Below, piece by piece: positions 42,938-43,954 of a DNA stretch of 43,954 bases. The DNA is taken from the IMG/VR virus record IMGVR_UViG_3300043419_002111, positions 1 to 43,954 of that record; one strand, 5' to 3'. The position numbers and the translations under genes are program-made. Under the pieces are notes generated by a model. It worked only from the letters and a program-made list of their open reading frames with translations, was not told the origin of the DNA and searched no databases. This stretch comes from a virus. Position 1 is the first letter of the stretch. The number at the start of each line of letters is the position of its first letter.

Positions 42938-43628
42938 AACTAATTCCTTTTTCTTTTTCATATGATCTTATCTTATGTATCAAGTTACCCACATGGTTAT
43001 CTCTGTGCTCTTTGAACACCAGAGGCTCACTACTGTTTTCCACTGCCATAATCGTAACTAAGTTGACGATTGGCTTTTTGGTTCTTTCTTCGTACATGAT
43101 TGCGTACGCTGATTCTTGTTCGTAATAATCTGTGATGCTTTCCGCTGTTTTGATTCTTGACGACGTTTTGAAGTCAATGATAGACGGTACTCCATCGAAT
43201 TCTGCGATAAGGTCAACTCTGCCAGCCAATCTGAGGAAGTTTGAATAGAGCGGCACTTCTTGCATGTATACCACTCCAATTCGCTCATCCAAGATTGGTT
43301 TGATTGAGTTGAACATTCCCCGCACGTGCGGCATTGCTTCGCCAAAGTAATCTTCCTCGTTATCTATGTAACGTTCACAAATAGTGTGAAGAGATGTTCC
43401 TCTTCCGCTTGCACGTGCAGATATTTTGTTGGCTTCTGCTTCACCAACTCTCTTACGCCATGCAAGGATTTCGTGTTTTGTGAAGTGTCCTAATACGGTA
43501 GTGATAGAAGGATACTTAAATCCTTCTGGTGTAACATAGCGACGACCTTGGTCAGTAGACTCTGTAATTAAGTCTGCATAACCCAAATCTACTGGATCAT
43601 GTTTAAAGATCTTCCTCATTTGCATCAT
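42924..43628 (-). CDS. RecB/Cas4-like PD-(D/E)XK exonuclease
   Basis: From the ATG at 43628 the product is 234 aa. KYPSITTVLGHFTKHEILAW and RASGRGTSLHTICERYI supply the N-terminal helix and conserved H; LAGRVDLIAEFDGVPSIIDF with KTSSR gives the D...D-x-K nuclease core; YYEQESAYAIMYEE is the final QxxxY motif. It is typical of small RecB-family nucleases of T4-type phages, active in recombination or host DNA breakdown. Start alternatives are 43625 and 43619. It overlaps the small upstream gene. Confidence 0.88.
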   Translation of the reverse strand: MMQMRKIFKHDPVDLGYADLITESTDQGRRYVTPEGFKYPSITTVLGHFTKHEILAWRKRVGEAEANKISARASGRGTSLHTICERYIDNEEDYFGEAMPHVRGMFNSIKPILDERIGVVYMQEVPLYSNFLRLAGRVDLIAEFDGVPSIIDFKTSSRIKTAESITDYYEQESAYAIMYEERTKKPIVNLVTIMAVENSSEPLVFKEHRDNHVGNLIHKIRSYEKEKGISYASK

Positions 43629-43770
43629 ATCGCCTGTATTTTTCACTTCTGTCTTTTTTACTAAAAACACGTTTCAGTTTATGTTCAATGTGTTTTGAAT
43701 ATTCATAATCTGGACGTTCACGTTTCTTACTACGCCGATCTTGCTTAGCGTTTTCTCTATTGCTACTCAT
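43603..43770 (-). CDS. Small basic protein
   Basis: The 55-residue product MSSNRENAKQDRRSKKRERP continues DYEYSKHIEHKLKRVFSKKD. About 40% of residues are charged and mostly basic, so nucleic-acid or ribosome contact is possible. Its ATG overlaps the phoH stop (ATGA), and its 3' end overlaps the nuclease gene by 26 bp. I recognise no family. Confidence 0.65.
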   Translation of the reverse strand: MSSNRENAKQDRRSKKRERPDYEYSKHIEHKLKRVFSKKDRSEKYRRYDANEEDL

Positions 43771-43954
43771 GATGAGATTTTTAAAGTTTCCTTAGTTACA
43801 ATATAATCTCTGACAAAGTCAGAGCGGACAATGTCGGCCCATTTAAACTCAACATGATGGAATGAGTTCATAGCTTCGACAATCTTCATAAAGCCAACGA
43901 TGCCTTGTTTATCTTTGTCTTTATCGAAGTCTGATTGATAATAATCACCGCACA
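43767..43954 (-). CDS. phoH: PhoH-like ATPase, C-terminal part
   Basis: The last 61 codons are in the window. CGDYYQSDFDKDKDKQGIVG and FMKIVEAMNSFHHVEFKWAD, then IVRSDFVRDYIVTKE match the C-terminal sensor-II/R-finger region of PhoH proteins of T4-type phages, where GD-x-x-QSD and DIVRS are constant. The N-terminal Walker motifs lie beyond the right edge. PhoH is frequent in marine T4-type phages; its role is debated. Confidence 0.85.
   Translation of the reverse strand, partial: CGDYYQSDFDKDKDKQGIVGFMKIVEAMNSFHHVEFKWADIVRSDFVRDYIVTKETLKISS

Overview
The window is a piece of a T4-type contractile-tailed phage (myovirus) with an AT-rich genome. The baseplate, tail and head-completion genes (gp53, gp48, gp4, gp2-like, tube/initiator, gp26, tape measure), the gp33-gp59-gp32 replication/late-transcription block, T4-type late promoters (TATAAATA) and a phage tRNA cluster all point to this group. 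Lipobox and signal peptides, two peptidoglycan hydrolases and LPP20/SPFH-type envelope proteins suggest a Gram-negative host. The exported pair at 23.3-25.7 kb resembles proteins I remember from phages of aquatic methylotrophic Betaproteobacteria, but that is memory, not a search result.

Layout. 0-6.6 kb: virion genes, with gp53/gp48 leftward and gp4 to the tape measure rightward, ending in a strong terminator. 6.7-13.4 kb: leftward small early genes in three or four transcription units, coupled by ATGA/TAATG overlaps and headed by an AAA+ ATPase and many conserved phage proteins of unknown role; a roughly 420-bp non-coding segment with interleaved inverted repeats lies at 7.05-7.47 kb. 13.5-16.4 kb: gp32 and downstream genes, including a VWA protein. 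16.4-18.9 kb: gp59, gp33, a SleB-type endolysin and a conserved 398-aa protein. 19-22.7 kb: GT25-like glycosyltransferase, DUF2693-like protein, SPFH/Band-7 lipoprotein and small membrane proteins. 23.2-26.9 kb: rightward late operon of exported and membrane proteins, including one with eight 22-residue two-cysteine repeats. 27.0-33.0 kb: leftward GH19 endolysin, PAAR spike tip, small membrane proteins, metallophosphoesterase, 2OG-Fe(II) oxygenase and HNH nuclease. 33.06-38.12 kb: 29 tRNA genes whose anticodons cover all 20 amino acids, interspersed with a GroES-like gene, three other small genes and several structured non-tRNA elements. 38.4-42.2 kb: AhpD and AhpC peroxide-defence genes, membrane proteins, an LPP20-like lipoprotein and a partner. 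42.2-44.0 kb: ClpP-like protease, RecB-like nuclease, a small basic protein and the end of phoH.

Regulation is unusually legible. Sixteen leftward promoters share one architecture (-35 TGTACA or close, 17-bp spacer usually ending TGTGG, -10 TATAAT), and rho-independent terminators often lie beside the next promoter. T4-type late promoters drive the virion and exported-protein genes. The most interesting observations are a probable -1 frameshift joining gp26 to the next ORF, three tRNAs that lack both the T-loop and D-loop signature bases, compact structured RNAs inside the tRNA array, and a phage AhpC/AhpD system with a Fur-box-like palindrome upstream.
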